In this document: in pieces, positions 14,433 to 24,164 of the stretch
How positions within the stretch are numbered: position 1 is the stretch's first letter
Layout: the number at the start of each line of letters is the position of its first letter
From: Mucilaginibacter sp. UR6-11
GTDB taxonomy: Bacteria > Bacteroidota > Bacteroidia > Sphingobacteriales > Sphingobacteriaceae
Direction: 5' to 3'
DNA: 64,000 nucleotides
Assembly (NCBI RefSeq): GCF_020880695.1
Contig: NZ_JAJIWO010000010.1
Span: 1-64,000, forward strand
Notes under the pieces: model-generated
What the model was told of the DNA's origin: nothing
What the model saw: the letters and a program-made list of their open reading frames with translations, nothing else
The model's database searches: none
Made by a program: the position numbers and the translations under genes

Positions 14433-16553
14433 ATGAACATAATTAAGAAAGTAATCGATTTAGGTGACGGCCGCACTATAGAGATCGAAACAGGAAAACT
14501 GGCCAAACAAGCTGATGGATCAGTAGTAATAAAAATGGGTGATACCATGTTATTAGCTACTGTAGTTTCATCAAAAGAAGCAAAAGAAGGAGTTGATTTC
14601 TTACCTCTTTCTGTTGATTACCAGGAAAAATACGCTGCTACCGGTCGTATTCCCGGTGGATTTTTACGCCGCGAGGCGCGTTTATCAGATTACGAGGTTT
14701 TGATCTCGCGTTTGGTTGACCGTGCATTACGTCCAATGTTCCCGAGTGATTACCATGCCGACACACAAGTAATGATCACCCTGATATCTGCCGATAAAGA
14801 TATCATGCCTGATGCATTAGCTGGTTTAGCTGCCTCAGCCGCTTTATCTGTATCTGATATCCCTTTCAACGGCCCGATATCAGAAGTGCGCGTGGCTAAG
14901 ATTGATGGCAAATTAGTTATCAATCCAACTTTAAGCCAATTGGCAACTGCAACTTTAGAGTTTATTGTTGCCGGTAACGAGCATGACATTAACATGGTTG
15001 AAGGCGAAGGCGCCGAAATACAGGAGCCTGAATTAGTTGAGGCTATTAAATTTGCACACGCTGCTATTAAAGTACAATGTTTAATTCAAAAAGAATTAAC
15101 TATTGAAGTTGGTAAAACCGAAAAACGCGTTTACAGCCACGAGCACAGCAACGACGAGTTGGAGAAAGCGATCTACGCTGCTACTTACGATAAAGTTTAT
15201 GCTATTGCAGCCGAAGCTTCAGGTAAAGACGAGCGCAGCGCTAAATTTAAAGCCGTACGCGACGAGTATATCGAAACTTTAGGCGAGATAGATGATATCA
15301 CCAAATTCTTAGCTAAAAAATATTATCACGACGTTGAGTATGACGCTATCCGTAACCTTGTATTAGACGAAGGCAAACGTTTAGACGGCCGCACAACTAC
15401 ACAAATACGCCCGATATGGAGCGAGGTTGGTTATTTACCGGCTGCTCACGGTTCGGCGGTGTTTACCCGTGGCGAAACCCAGTCATTAACCTCAGTTACC
15501 TTAGGTGCTAAGGATGATGAGCAAATGATTGACGGTGCGTTTATCAATGGTTACCAAAAATTCCTGTTGCACTACAATTTCCCTGGTTTCTCAACTGGCG
15601 AGGTTCGTCCTAACAGGGGTGCAGGCCGTCGCGAGATTGGTCACGGTAACTTAGCTATGCGTTCTTTAAAACGTGTATTACCTGCCGAGGATGCAAATCC
15701 TTATACGATCCGTGTAGTTTCTGATATCCTGGAATCAAACGGTTCATCATCAATGGCTACGGTTTGCGCCGGTACATTAGCTTTGATGGATGCAGGTATC
15801 AAAATCACCAACCCGGTATCTGGTATCGCGATGGGATTGATCACTAACGAAATGGGTACTAAATATGCTATCCTTTCTGATATCCTTGGCGATGAAGATC
15901 ACTTAGGTGATATGGACTTTAAAGTAACAGGTACCAAAAACGGTATTGTTGCTGTACAAATGGATCTTAAAATAAACGGCCTTTCATGGGAAGTGTTAAC
16001 CAACGCTTTAAACCAGGCTAAAGATGGTCGTTTACATATACTGGACGAAATGGCTAAAACCATGACTGCGCCTCGTGAAGATTACAAACCACATGCTCCG
16101 CGTATCGTTACTATCCGTATCGACAAAGAGTTTATTGGTGCCGTTATCGGACCTGGTGGCAAGATCATTCAGGAAATGCAACGCGAAACCGGTGCTACTA
16201 TCTCTATCGAGGAAGTTGGCAACCAGGGTGTAGTTCAAATATTTGCAGACAATAAAGATGCAATTGATAAAGCGGTTACGCGTATTAAAAACATCGCTTC
16301 TAAACCAGAAGTTGGTGAAATTTATGAAGGTAAAGTAAAATCAATTATGCCATTTGGTGCATTTGTTGAAATTATGCCGGGTAAAGACGGCTTGCTGCAT
16401 ATTTCAGAGATCGACCATAAACGTATTGAAACTATGGATGGTATTTTTGAAGTAGGAGACGAAGTACGTGTTAAATTGCTTGATGTTGATAAACAAGGTA
16501 AACTGAAGCTTTCGCGTAAGGTTTTATTACCTAAGCCGGAAGCTGCCAAATAA
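14433..16553 (+). CDS. pnp: Polyribonucleotide nucleotidyltransferase (PNPase)
   Basis: About 706 residues. Two RNase PH domains (first: FLRREARLSDYEVLISRLVD; second: RNLVLDEGKRLDGRTTTQIR and LHYNFPGFSTGEVRPNRGAG), then KH (VIGPGGKIIQEMQRETGATI) and S1 (EGKVKSIMPFGAFVEIMPGK). It performs 3'-5' phosphorolysis of RNA. The frame is open to a GTG at 14412, but the ATG at 14433 (MNIIKKVIDLGDGRTIEIET) matches the family start. Confidence 0.97.
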   Translation: MNIIKKVIDLGDGRTIEIETGKLAKQADGSVVIKMGDTMLLATVVSSKEAKEGVDFLPLSVDYQEKYAATGRIPGGFLRREARLSDYEVLISRLVDRALRPMFPSDYHADTQVMITLISADKDIMPDALAGLAASAALSVSDIPFNGPISEVRVAKIDGKLVINPTLSQLATATLEFIVAGNEHDINMVEGEGAEIQEPELVEAIKFAHAAIKVQCLIQKELTIEVGKTEKRVYSHEHSNDELEKAIYAATYDKVYAIAAEASGKDERSAKFKAVRDEYIETLGEIDDITKFLAKKYYHDVEYDAIRNLVLDEGKRLDGRTTTQIRPIWSEVGYLPAAHGSAVFTRGETQSLTSVTLGAKDDEQMIDGAFINGYQKFLLHYNFPGFSTGEVRPNRGAGRREIGHGNLAMRSLKRVLPAEDANPYTIRVVSDILESNGSSSMATVCAGTLALMDAGIKITNPVSGIAMGLITNEMGTKYAILSDILGDEDHLGDMDFKVTGTKNGIVAVQMDLKINGLSWEVLTNALNQAKDGRLHILDEMAKTMTAPREDYKPHAPRIVTIRIDKEFIGAVIGPGGKIIQEMQRETGATISIEEVGNQGVVQIFADNKDAIDKAVTRIKNIASKPEVGEIYEGKVKSIMPFGAFVEIMPGKDGLLHISEIDHKRIETMDGIFEVGDEVRVKLLDVDKQGKLKLSRKVLLPKPEAAK

Positions 16554-16570
16554 TATGACTATGTAAACTA

Positions 16571-16610
16571 TAAACAACAAAAGCCTTAGCAATGAGGCTT
16601 TTGTTGTTTA
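16571..16610 (+). terminator. Terminator after pnp
   Basis: TAAACAACAAAAGCCT (16571-16586) and AGGCTTTTGTTGTTTA (16595-16610) form a perfect 16-bp stem with an 8-nt loop. Confidence 0.85.
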
Positions 16611-16724
16611 ATTAGTATTTTGTTTTACCTATTTTCACCTTTTTAAAACAAAATGCTGTTTTTTGAACTTTATACTCTTTTATACATAGTTGATTAAAGC
16701 TAAAAGGCCGATCTATATTGAAAA

Positions 16725-17000
16725 ATGACCTCTACTACCAATGATCCTTTAGATTTTCTCAACAACAATAATAATTCAGGAAAACCCGCAGGCCCCGATG
16801 CAGACCTGGTGCAGTTGTTGTTGTATGAAATTATAAGGGTAAAGGAATTAATCGCTTATTATGACTCCATTCCCAATGGAGGTGGACAGCTTGGTTCTTC
16901 TATTTTAACAGAACTAGTTACCGAAGCTTATAACTCATTAGTTAACTATGATGTTGTGCTGATGAAAAAATACTATGATTTGCTGCAAAATTGTGACTGA
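16725..17000 (+). CDS. Small hypothetical protein
   Basis: 91 residues: a low-complexity Asn-rich head (LDFLNNNNNSGKPAGPDAD), then an acidic helical part (LLYEIIRVKELIAYYDSIPN and ILTELVTEAYNSLVNYD). It is soluble with no known motif. It stands alone after the pnp terminator. The helical part looks conserved-protein-like, but I cannot name it. Confidence 0.5.
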   Translation: MTSTTNDPLDFLNNNNNSGKPAGPDADLVQLLLYEIIRVKELIAYYDSIPNGGGQLGSSILTELVTEAYNSLVNYDVVLMKKYYDLLQNCD

Positions 17001-17204
17001 GGTTTTGGCCGCAATCCCGTACGTAATACATTAGTTATATTTAGTTAAAATCCCCTGCCGGTAATTTTATAATGTTCGGAGATGAACAGTTATTGCATCA
17101 AAAGCGGACAGTTTTTAGCCAGCTGATTTATTTAAAACTTTATAAATCAATTATTTAACTAGATGGTATCATCTTGGTTCACAATTGTAAAAATAGAACC
17201 GGTT

Positions 17205-19628
17205 ATGTTTAAAAGCTATTTCAAAATAGCCTTCAGAAATCTTTGGAAGAACAAAAGCTTTTCTGCCATCAATATCCTGGGGCTTGCGCTAGGCCTGGCC
17301 GTTTGCCTGCTGATCACGCTGTTCGTAATTGACGAATTAAGTTATGATAAGTATAATGTTAATGCCGACCGGATCTATCGCGTAAGTTCTGATTTCAAAG
17401 TTAACGGCAGCCTATTTAATGACCGCGAGTCGCCGGCGCCGATGGCGGCCGTCATGATGAAGGATTATCCCGGAATTGAACAGGCGACCCGGTTAAAATA
17501 TATTGGCAAAACGCTGGTTAAGGAAGGTAGCCAGACAATTACAGAAGATAATACCTTCTATGGCGATGCTAATATGTTTAAGGTTTTTACGCTGCCTTTT
17601 ATTTCAGGCGATCCAAATACAGCATTGAGCCAGCCAAACTCAATGGTAATATCTGAAGATGTTGCCAAGAAGTATTTTAACAGTACTGATGTTATAGGCA
17701 AAACACTGCATCTTAATAATACCGAAGATTATAAAATTACCGGGTTGATAAAAAATACACCCCGCCAATCGCACCTGCATTTTAATATAATTAAAGCAAT
17801 GTCAGGCTTAGCCCAAAGCCGCGGTACACAATGGGGCGCTGTTGATTTTTTAACCTATATAATGCTAAAGCCCGGCATTACGCAACATGATCTGGACGGC
17901 TATTTAAAACAGGCTGCAAAAAAATACGCCGAACCCGAGTTGTTGGAATATTTACATACTTCCATAGCTGATCTTGAAGGTAAAAACGATCACTTTCGGT
18001 ATGCTACCATACCGCTTACAAAAATACATTTGTACTCAAACTCCAGTAGCGAGGTTGAACCTTCAGGAAACGTCCAATACGTTTATATATTTATAGTGAT
18101 CGCGGTTTTTATATTACTCATTGCCTGCATAAATTTCATGAACCTTTCTACCGCACGGTCGGCAGGCCGCGCGCGCGAAGTAGGTGTACGTAAGGTTTTA
18201 GGGTCAAACAGGAATACGTTAATTTATCAGTTTTTGATTGAATCAACCCTTACCAGTTTTATAGCGCTTGTTATAGCCTTGTTATTCGCCGTGTTACTAT
18301 TACCTTATTTCAATATGCTTGCCGGTAAACAAATTGCCATCGATTTTATTGCTACGGTATGGCTTGCACCCGGCTTGCTGGCAGTTACGGTAATTATAGG
18401 CTTACTGGCCGGGCTATACCCCGCATTCTTTATGTCGGCATTTTTGCCTGCCGAGGTTTTAAAGGGAAAGCTGGCTGCCGGGTTTAAAGGCAGCTGGCTA
18501 CGTAATAGCCTGGTGATTTTCCAGTTTGCCACGGTGATTACCTTAGTGATAGGCACACTTGTAATTTATAACCAGCTTAACTATATCCGTAATAAAAAGC
18601 TGGGGTATAACCGCCAGCAGGTTTTAGTGGTAAAAAACACTTACTCGCTTTACCTGCATGCCGGCACATTTAAGCAGGATGTATTAAAGTTAAGCGGGGT
18701 GCAATCGGGCACCATGACTAGTTTTTTGCCGACAGAAGCTCCGGAGGTAACCGAAGTTTACGCAAAAGATGCGGCTAAAAGCCCGGGCCAGTCAATGGGG
18801 ATTAATACCTGGACAGTAGATGAGGACTACATTCCTACGCTTGGTATGAAAATGGCCGATGGTCGTAATTTTTCAAAAGATAATCCCGGCGATTCGGCAG
18901 CCGTCGTAGTAAATGAAACCGCTGCGGCTTTATTAGGATTTAACAAACCACTTGATAAAAAGCTTTACCTGGGTGCTGATAAAGATCAAATGGCCTTCAA
19001 TATTATTGGCGTGGTAAAAGATTTTAATTTTGGCTCGCTGCGGAATAAGATCAAGCCGCTTGTTTTGCGCCTGGGTGTTAACAGGGGCGCAATGTTATTT
19101 AGGGTAAAGACAACAAATCTTCAACCGCTGATTGCCCGGATCGGGAACCTGTACCATAATGCCGACGCTAATATGGCCGGTCAACCTTTTTCTTATTCAT
19201 TTATGGATGATGATTTTAATCACGTTTATCAATCGGAACAAAATACCGGAAAGATCTTTATGTGTTTTGCTTTCTTCGCCATATTTATTGCCTGCCTGGG
19301 TTTGTTTGGCCTGGTTACTTACGCGGCCGCGCAACGTACTAAAGAGATCGGGATACGGAAGGTGTTGGGTGCCAGCGTTATCAATATTGTAAATATGCTT
19401 TCAAACGATTTCCTGAAACTGGTAGGCATTGCGGCTATAGTGGCATTCCCGATTGCCTGGTACGCTATGAATAACTGGCTGCAGGGATTTGCTTACCGCA
19501 CAACCATAAGCTGGTGGGTATTTGCCGCGGCAGCCGTGTTAGCAGTAATAATTAGCATCGCGACGGTAAGCTTTCGCGCCATTAAAGCGGCGCTAACTAA
19601 CCCGGTGAACAGTTTGAAGAATGAATAG
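17205..19628 (+). CDS. MacB/FtsX-type ABC permease
   Basis: About 807 residues. The start at 17205 (MFKSYFKIAFRNLWKNKSFS) is preferred over 17163 because it matches the paralogue's start exactly. Layout: one N-terminal span, MacB-PCD periplasmic domain, three spans around residue 285-440 with FMNLSTARSAGRAREVGVRK, a second periplasmic domain, and a C-terminal set with GLVTYAAAQRTKEIGIRKVL. No ATPase gene is adjacent. Such proteins work in antimicrobial-peptide response or lipoprotein and toxin efflux. It is followed by a paralogue 53 nt later. Confidence 0.88.
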   Translation: MFKSYFKIAFRNLWKNKSFSAINILGLALGLAVCLLITLFVIDELSYDKYNVNADRIYRVSSDFKVNGSLFNDRESPAPMAAVMMKDYPGIEQATRLKYIGKTLVKEGSQTITEDNTFYGDANMFKVFTLPFISGDPNTALSQPNSMVISEDVAKKYFNSTDVIGKTLHLNNTEDYKITGLIKNTPRQSHLHFNIIKAMSGLAQSRGTQWGAVDFLTYIMLKPGITQHDLDGYLKQAAKKYAEPELLEYLHTSIADLEGKNDHFRYATIPLTKIHLYSNSSSEVEPSGNVQYVYIFIVIAVFILLIACINFMNLSTARSAGRAREVGVRKVLGSNRNTLIYQFLIESTLTSFIALVIALLFAVLLLPYFNMLAGKQIAIDFIATVWLAPGLLAVTVIIGLLAGLYPAFFMSAFLPAEVLKGKLAAGFKGSWLRNSLVIFQFATVITLVIGTLVIYNQLNYIRNKKLGYNRQQVLVVKNTYSLYLHAGTFKQDVLKLSGVQSGTMTSFLPTEAPEVTEVYAKDAAKSPGQSMGINTWTVDEDYIPTLGMKMADGRNFSKDNPGDSAAVVVNETAAALLGFNKPLDKKLYLGADKDQMAFNIIGVVKDFNFGSLRNKIKPLVLRLGVNRGAMLFRVKTTNLQPLIARIGNLYHNADANMAGQPFSYSFMDDDFNHVYQSEQNTGKIFMCFAFFAIFIACLGLFGLVTYAAAQRTKEIGIRKVLGASVINIVNMLSNDFLKLVGIAAIVAFPIAWYAMNNWLQGFAYRTTISWWVFAAAAVLAVIISIATVSFRAIKAALTNPVNSLKNE

Positions 19629-19681
19629 GTCGGTTATGAGGTAATTGAAGTTAAAATTTAGAGATAAAAATTTATCCTGTC

Positions 19682-22048
19682 ATGTTTAAAAATTATTTAA
19701 AAATAGCCTGGAGAGGTTTAGAAAGAAATAAACTTTATTCTGCCATAAATATTGGCGGCCTTGGCATTGGTATGGCCGTAAGCTTTATGCTGCTACTTTA
19801 TGTGTACAATGAGTTTTCTTATGATGATTTTCATCAAAATAAGGATAGGATATACAAGGTGATGCACAATCAGTCGTCAAATGGCGAGATCTATACCGGC
19901 GATGCAACAGGTGCGCCAGAAGCTGCTGCGCTTCAAAAGGATTATATGGAAATTGCAGAGACAATGCGCATTAACTCGCCGTACGACCAACTGTTTAACT
20001 ATAAAAATACAGCGCTAAAAATAAATACCGCTGCAGCCGATGCATCGTTCCTGGATATATTTTCGCTTCAGTTCATCAAAGGCAGTAGGCGCGACGCGTT
20101 TAAAGATCTGGCATCTGTGATAATAACCGAATCGGCAGCTAAGGCGCTATTTGGAAATCATGACCCCCTAGGACAAACCGTTAAAATGAACAGTAAGCAG
20201 TTGGTTAAGGTAACGGCCGTGATCAAAGATTGGCCAGGAAATTCAACCTTTCATTTTAAAGCCCTCATATCATGGAAACAGTTGGAGGCGGTAGAACCGT
20301 GGATCAAGGAATCAGGTTGGGGAAATAATAATTTCATGACTTATGTGCTTTTAAAACCAGGTGTTAATGCAGATAAACTCAATGGCAAACTAACCAACTT
20401 CATTGCACGGTATAATGCCGGGGATAAAGGCACTCAACTATTTCTGTACCCATTTGCCGACAGCCATTTAAAAAGCCAGTTTAAAAATGGCAAAAACGTG
20501 GGCGGCAGCATAGAGTATGTACGTTTGTTCCTGTTGCTGGCTATTGGCATTTTGTTGATTGCCTGTATAAATTTCATGAATTTATCAACCGCCCGTTCTG
20601 AACGCCGCTCGCGCGAAGTAGGCATCCGTAAGGTAGTAGGAGCGCGCAGAATAGCTATCATTCAGCAGTTTTTAAGCGAATCTATATTAACGGCATTTCT
20701 GGCGTTTTTATTTGCTGCGATCCTGGTGATTTCATTGCTGCCATATTTTAATCAGATCATCAATAAATCGTTGGTCATACCATACCATAACGTTTGGATT
20801 TGGGTAACCGCTTTAATGGTAACGCTGATAACTGGTGTTTTGGCCGGCAGTTACCCTGCCTTGTTCTTATCGTCCTTTAAACCCGTAAAGGTTTTAAAGG
20901 GCGCTAATAAAGCCGGTAAAACGGTACTGCATTCACGACAGATATTAGTTGTTGTGCAGTTTGTCTTTGCCACTTGCCTGATCATATCCAGCATTATTAT
21001 CTATAAGCAGATCAATTATATCAAAAACCGTCCGGTTGGTTATTCGCAAAACGGTTTAATAGAAATAGCTCCGGAGGGAAATCTTCAGAAAGAATTCGAC
21101 AACTTTCGCAATGATATCGTTAACTCCGGGGCGGCAACCGACGCTGCTTTAACCTCAGGAACTATCGCTTATAATAACGCAAGTACCTGGGGTGTCACCT
21201 GGCCGGGACAGTTACCCGGTGAAGATAAAATTGTGATTGACCAGATAGCAACCTCATACCATTTTACATCTACTTATGGTTTGAAAGTAATCCAGGGGCG
21301 CGACTTTTCGACTGCCTACTCAGGGGATAGCACATCGGTTATGTTGAATGAGGCTGCGATGAAAATGATGCGTTTAAAAAATCCTTTGGGCCAGATAGTA
21401 AAATGGCAGGGTGCACCACGTACAGTTGTAGGTATAGTGAAGGATTTTGTATGGGGTTCGCCCTATGAGCCGGTGAAGCCAGCCATTATCGGTTTTAATA
21501 AATATTGGATCGGCAACATCGGTATCCGGCTTAATCCGAAAGCGTCAGTATCAAAAAGCCTTGCCGGCATTCAGACCAGCTACAAAAAATATAATCCTGA
21601 GTATCCTTTCGAATATAAGTTTGTTGACGAAGGTTTTAATGGCAAATTTCAAACCGAACGGTTATTGGGTACGCTTTCCGGTTCGTTCACGGTGTTAGCC
21701 ATCATCATATCTTGTTTAGGATTATTTGGCCTCGCATCATTCTCGGCCGAGCAGCGCAAAAAAGAGATCAGCATTCGTAAAGTACTTGGCGCCAGTATCA
21801 GCAGCTTGTGGTTCAACTTGTCTAAAGAATTTCTTCAATTGGTGTTTATATCCTTTATAATAGGTTCGGCACTCAGTTGGTACTATATGAACCAATGGCT
21901 TGCCCATTATACCTATCGTACCGGCATCGGCTTATGGGTATTTGTTGCAACAATTGTTATCAGTATTATAGTTTGTTTGGTAACGGTAAGCTGGCAGGCT
22001 ATAAAAGCTGCGTTGAGTAACCCTGTGAAAAGTTTAAAGAATGAATAA
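19682..22048 (+). CDS. MacB/FtsX-type ABC permease, tandem paralogue
   Basis: 788 residues with the same architecture as the preceding gene: MFKNYLKIAWRGLERNKLYS, then CINFMNLSTARSERRSREVG mid-protein and LFGLASFSAEQRKKEISIRK near the C-terminus. Both end in A-L-S/T-N-P-V-x-S-L-K-N-E, showing recent common ancestry. The pair could act as two half-permeases, or each as a homodimer, using an ATPase encoded elsewhere (inference). Confidence 0.88.
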   Translation: MFKNYLKIAWRGLERNKLYSAINIGGLGIGMAVSFMLLLYVYNEFSYDDFHQNKDRIYKVMHNQSSNGEIYTGDATGAPEAAALQKDYMEIAETMRINSPYDQLFNYKNTALKINTAAADASFLDIFSLQFIKGSRRDAFKDLASVIITESAAKALFGNHDPLGQTVKMNSKQLVKVTAVIKDWPGNSTFHFKALISWKQLEAVEPWIKESGWGNNNFMTYVLLKPGVNADKLNGKLTNFIARYNAGDKGTQLFLYPFADSHLKSQFKNGKNVGGSIEYVRLFLLLAIGILLIACINFMNLSTARSERRSREVGIRKVVGARRIAIIQQFLSESILTAFLAFLFAAILVISLLPYFNQIINKSLVIPYHNVWIWVTALMVTLITGVLAGSYPALFLSSFKPVKVLKGANKAGKTVLHSRQILVVVQFVFATCLIISSIIIYKQINYIKNRPVGYSQNGLIEIAPEGNLQKEFDNFRNDIVNSGAATDAALTSGTIAYNNASTWGVTWPGQLPGEDKIVIDQIATSYHFTSTYGLKVIQGRDFSTAYSGDSTSVMLNEAAMKMMRLKNPLGQIVKWQGAPRTVVGIVKDFVWGSPYEPVKPAIIGFNKYWIGNIGIRLNPKASVSKSLAGIQTSYKKYNPEYPFEYKFVDEGFNGKFQTERLLGTLSGSFTVLAIIISCLGLFGLASFSAEQRKKEISIRKVLGASISSLWFNLSKEFLQLVFISFIIGSALSWYYMNQWLAHYTYRTGIGLWVFVATIVISIIVCLVTVSWQAIKAALSNPVKSLKNE

Positions 22049-22062
22049 TTGGCGGTTGTAGC

Positions 22063-22154
22063 ATTAAGTCATTAGTCATTGGCTTTAATTTGTATAGCAT
22101 TACCAATAAGCTATATTTGCAATCACTAATGACAAATGACCCAATGACCAATGT
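22063..22154. repeat. Quasi-palindromic intergenic element (AATGAC type)
   Basis: Left arm ATTAAGTCATTAGTCATTGG (22063-22082) faces a right arm made of CACTAATGACAAATGAC and CAATGACCAATG (22124-22154). The arms are built from AATGAC-like units. The right arm runs into the start region of rpe. Confidence 0.55.
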
Positions 22155-22800
22155 CCCTTTAATAGCTCCGTCAATTTTATCTGCCGATTTTGGTAACCTG
22201 CAACGCGATATTGAAATGCTTAACCAAAGCGAGGCCGACTGGATCCATGTTGATATTATGGACGGATTATTTGTGCCTAACATATCATTTGGTTTCCCGG
22301 TAGCCGAGGTTGCTTATAAACATGCTGTAAAACCGCTTGATGTTCATTTAATGATCGTGGAGCCTGACCGTTATTTAAAGCGTTTTGCGGAAGCCGGAGC
22401 GGCCGGTATGACTGTGCAGTTGGAAGCCTGCCCCAATTTACACCGTACCATACAGGTTATTAAAGAATTGGGCTGCAGGGCAGGGGTAGCTATAAATCCG
22501 CATAGCCCGGTTACTCTGTTGGAAGATATCGTTGGGGATCTTGACCTGGTCTTAATTATGTCTGTTAATCCTGGTTTTGGCGGGCAGCGTTTTATAGAAA
22601 ATACCTACAAAAAAATAGCGGACCTTAAAAAGCTGACCGAAAAATATAATCCGGGCCTTTTGATTGAAGTGGACGGGGGCGTTGACCAAACCAATGCCGG
22701 GAAGTTGTTTTCGGCCGGGGCCAACGTGTTAGTTGCAGGTAGCTCGGTGTTTTCGGCGGCCAGCCCGTCGGCCATGATCTCGACCCTTAAACACGCTTAA
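22144..22800 (+). CDS. rpe: Ribulose-phosphate 3-epimerase
   Basis: About 218 residues, TIM barrel. APSILSADFGNLQRDIEML, DWIHVDIMDGLFVPNISFG (metal-binding His and Asp) and MSVNPGFGGQRFIENTYKKI are the family signatures. It converts ribulose-5-P to xylulose-5-P in the pentose phosphate pathway. The frame is open to 22090, but the first 13-18 residues are encoded by the AATGAC repeat arm, so ATG 22144 (or 22129) is the sensible start. Confidence 0.95.
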   Translation: MTNVPLIAPSILSADFGNLQRDIEMLNQSEADWIHVDIMDGLFVPNISFGFPVAEVAYKHAVKPLDVHLMIVEPDRYLKRFAEAGAAGMTVQLEACPNLHRTIQVIKELGCRAGVAINPHSPVTLLEDIVGDLDLVLIMSVNPGFGGQRFIENTYKKIADLKKLTEKYNPGLLIEVDGGVDQTNAGKLFSAGANVLVAGSSVFSAASPSAMISTLKHA

Positions 22801-23005
22801 AAGTTATTACTATTGTAATCCAACTAGTAGGGTAATTTTAAATTTATTTAATAAGGGTACTATAAAAGGCATTTTTATTAAATATTTACATTTTTTAAAA
22901 TAAATGTAAACAAAGCCTATAAACTTTGTCAAATTAATTACCTTTGCCCCAGCAAAATACGAAGTTCTTAATTCGATATGGCGCAAAAAACCAATTTTTA
23001 AACAT

Positions 23006-24073
23006 ATGAAACATAATTTTGGTGCCGGTCCGGGCATCTTACCTCATGAAGTTTTAAAGCAAGCAGCAGCCGCGGTTGTTGATTTTAACGGTATCGGTTT
23101 ATCTCTTTTGGAGATCTCGCACCGTTCGGCCGAGTTTGAGGCAGTTTTAGCAGAAGCCGTAAAATTAGTTAAAGAGCTATTAGAAGTTCCGGAAGGTTAC
23201 TCGGTATTGTTTTTACAGGGCGGTGCAAGCACACAATTTGCAATGGTGCCTTATAACTTGCTGCCATCAACCGGCAAAGCGGCTTATGTCGAGTCGGGCG
23301 TTTGGGCCAACAAAGCTTTAAAAGAAGCTAAGTTTTTTGGTGAGGTTGATGTTATCGCTTCTTCAAAAGAGAGCAACTTTACGTACATCCCTAAAGATTA
23401 TACCGTACCGTCTGATGCGGCTTATTTGCATTTAACATCAAACAATACCATCTACGGTACACAGCTGCATGAGTTCCCGGCATCGCCGATACCTGTTGTT
23501 TGCGATATGTCTTCGGATATTTTCAGCCGTAAAATTAATGTTGCTGATTTTGGCATTATTTACGCCGGTGCACAAAAAAATATGGGCCCCGCAGGTACTA
23601 CTTTAGTAATTGTTAAGGACGAAATATTAGGCAAAGTTGATCGGAAGATCCCGGCTATGTTTAACTACCAGGTACAAATTGAAGGTGGATCAATGTATAA
23701 CACGCCGCCGGTATTTGCTATCTATGTTTCTATGCTTACGCTAAACTGGTTAAAATCAAAAGGCGGTGTTGAAGCAATTGCCAAAGAGAACAAAGCAAAA
23801 TCAAAAGTATTGTACGAGGAAATCGACCGCAACCTACTGTTTAAAGCAGTTTGCGCGGTTGAAGACCGTTCGGATATGAATGTTTGTTTCGTAATGGAAA
23901 ACCCAGAACTGGAAAAACCATTCCTTAAATTATGCGACGAAAAAGGTATAGTTGGCATAAAGGGCCACCGGAGTGTAGGCGGTTTCCGTGCTTCAATATA
24001 TAACGCATTGCCAATTACCAGTATTTATGTACTGATTGATGCCATGCAGGAGTTTGCAGAAAAAAATAAGTAG
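23006..24073 (+). CDS. serC: Phosphoserine aminotransferase
   Basis: 355 residues, PLP class V. GAGPGILPHEVLKQAA opens the protein, FLQGGASTQFAM binds phosphate, and Lys191 in YAGAQKNMGPAG is the PLP lysine. KGHRSVGGFRASIYNALP near the end binds substrate. It makes phosphoserine from 3-phosphohydroxypyruvate. serA follows after a quasi-palindromic gap, giving two steps of serine synthesis together. Confidence 0.96.
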   Translation: MKHNFGAGPGILPHEVLKQAAAAVVDFNGIGLSLLEISHRSAEFEAVLAEAVKLVKELLEVPEGYSVLFLQGGASTQFAMVPYNLLPSTGKAAYVESGVWANKALKEAKFFGEVDVIASSKESNFTYIPKDYTVPSDAAYLHLTSNNTIYGTQLHEFPASPIPVVCDMSSDIFSRKINVADFGIIYAGAQKNMGPAGTTLVIVKDEILGKVDRKIPAMFNYQVQIEGGSMYNTPPVFAIYVSMLTLNWLKSKGGVEAIAKENKAKSKVLYEEIDRNLLFKAVCAVEDRSDMNVCFVMENPELEKPFLKLCDEKGIVGIKGHRSVGGFRASIYNALPITSIYVLIDAMQEFAEKNK

Positions 24074-24158
24074 TTAAAGATTGAAGATTAGTTATTGAAG
24101 ATTGGTATTAGCCGCTCGTTCATAACTAATCTTTAATCTCCAATTTTAATCTTCAATA
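24073..24158. repeat. Quasi-palindromic intergenic element (GATTGAAG type)
   Basis: The left arm (24074-24106) is built from GATTGAAGATTAG units. The right arm (24121-24158) is built from CTAATCTTTAATCTCC units that complement it imperfectly. It fills the serC-serA gap. Confidence 0.55.
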
Positions 24159-24164
24159 AAAACA

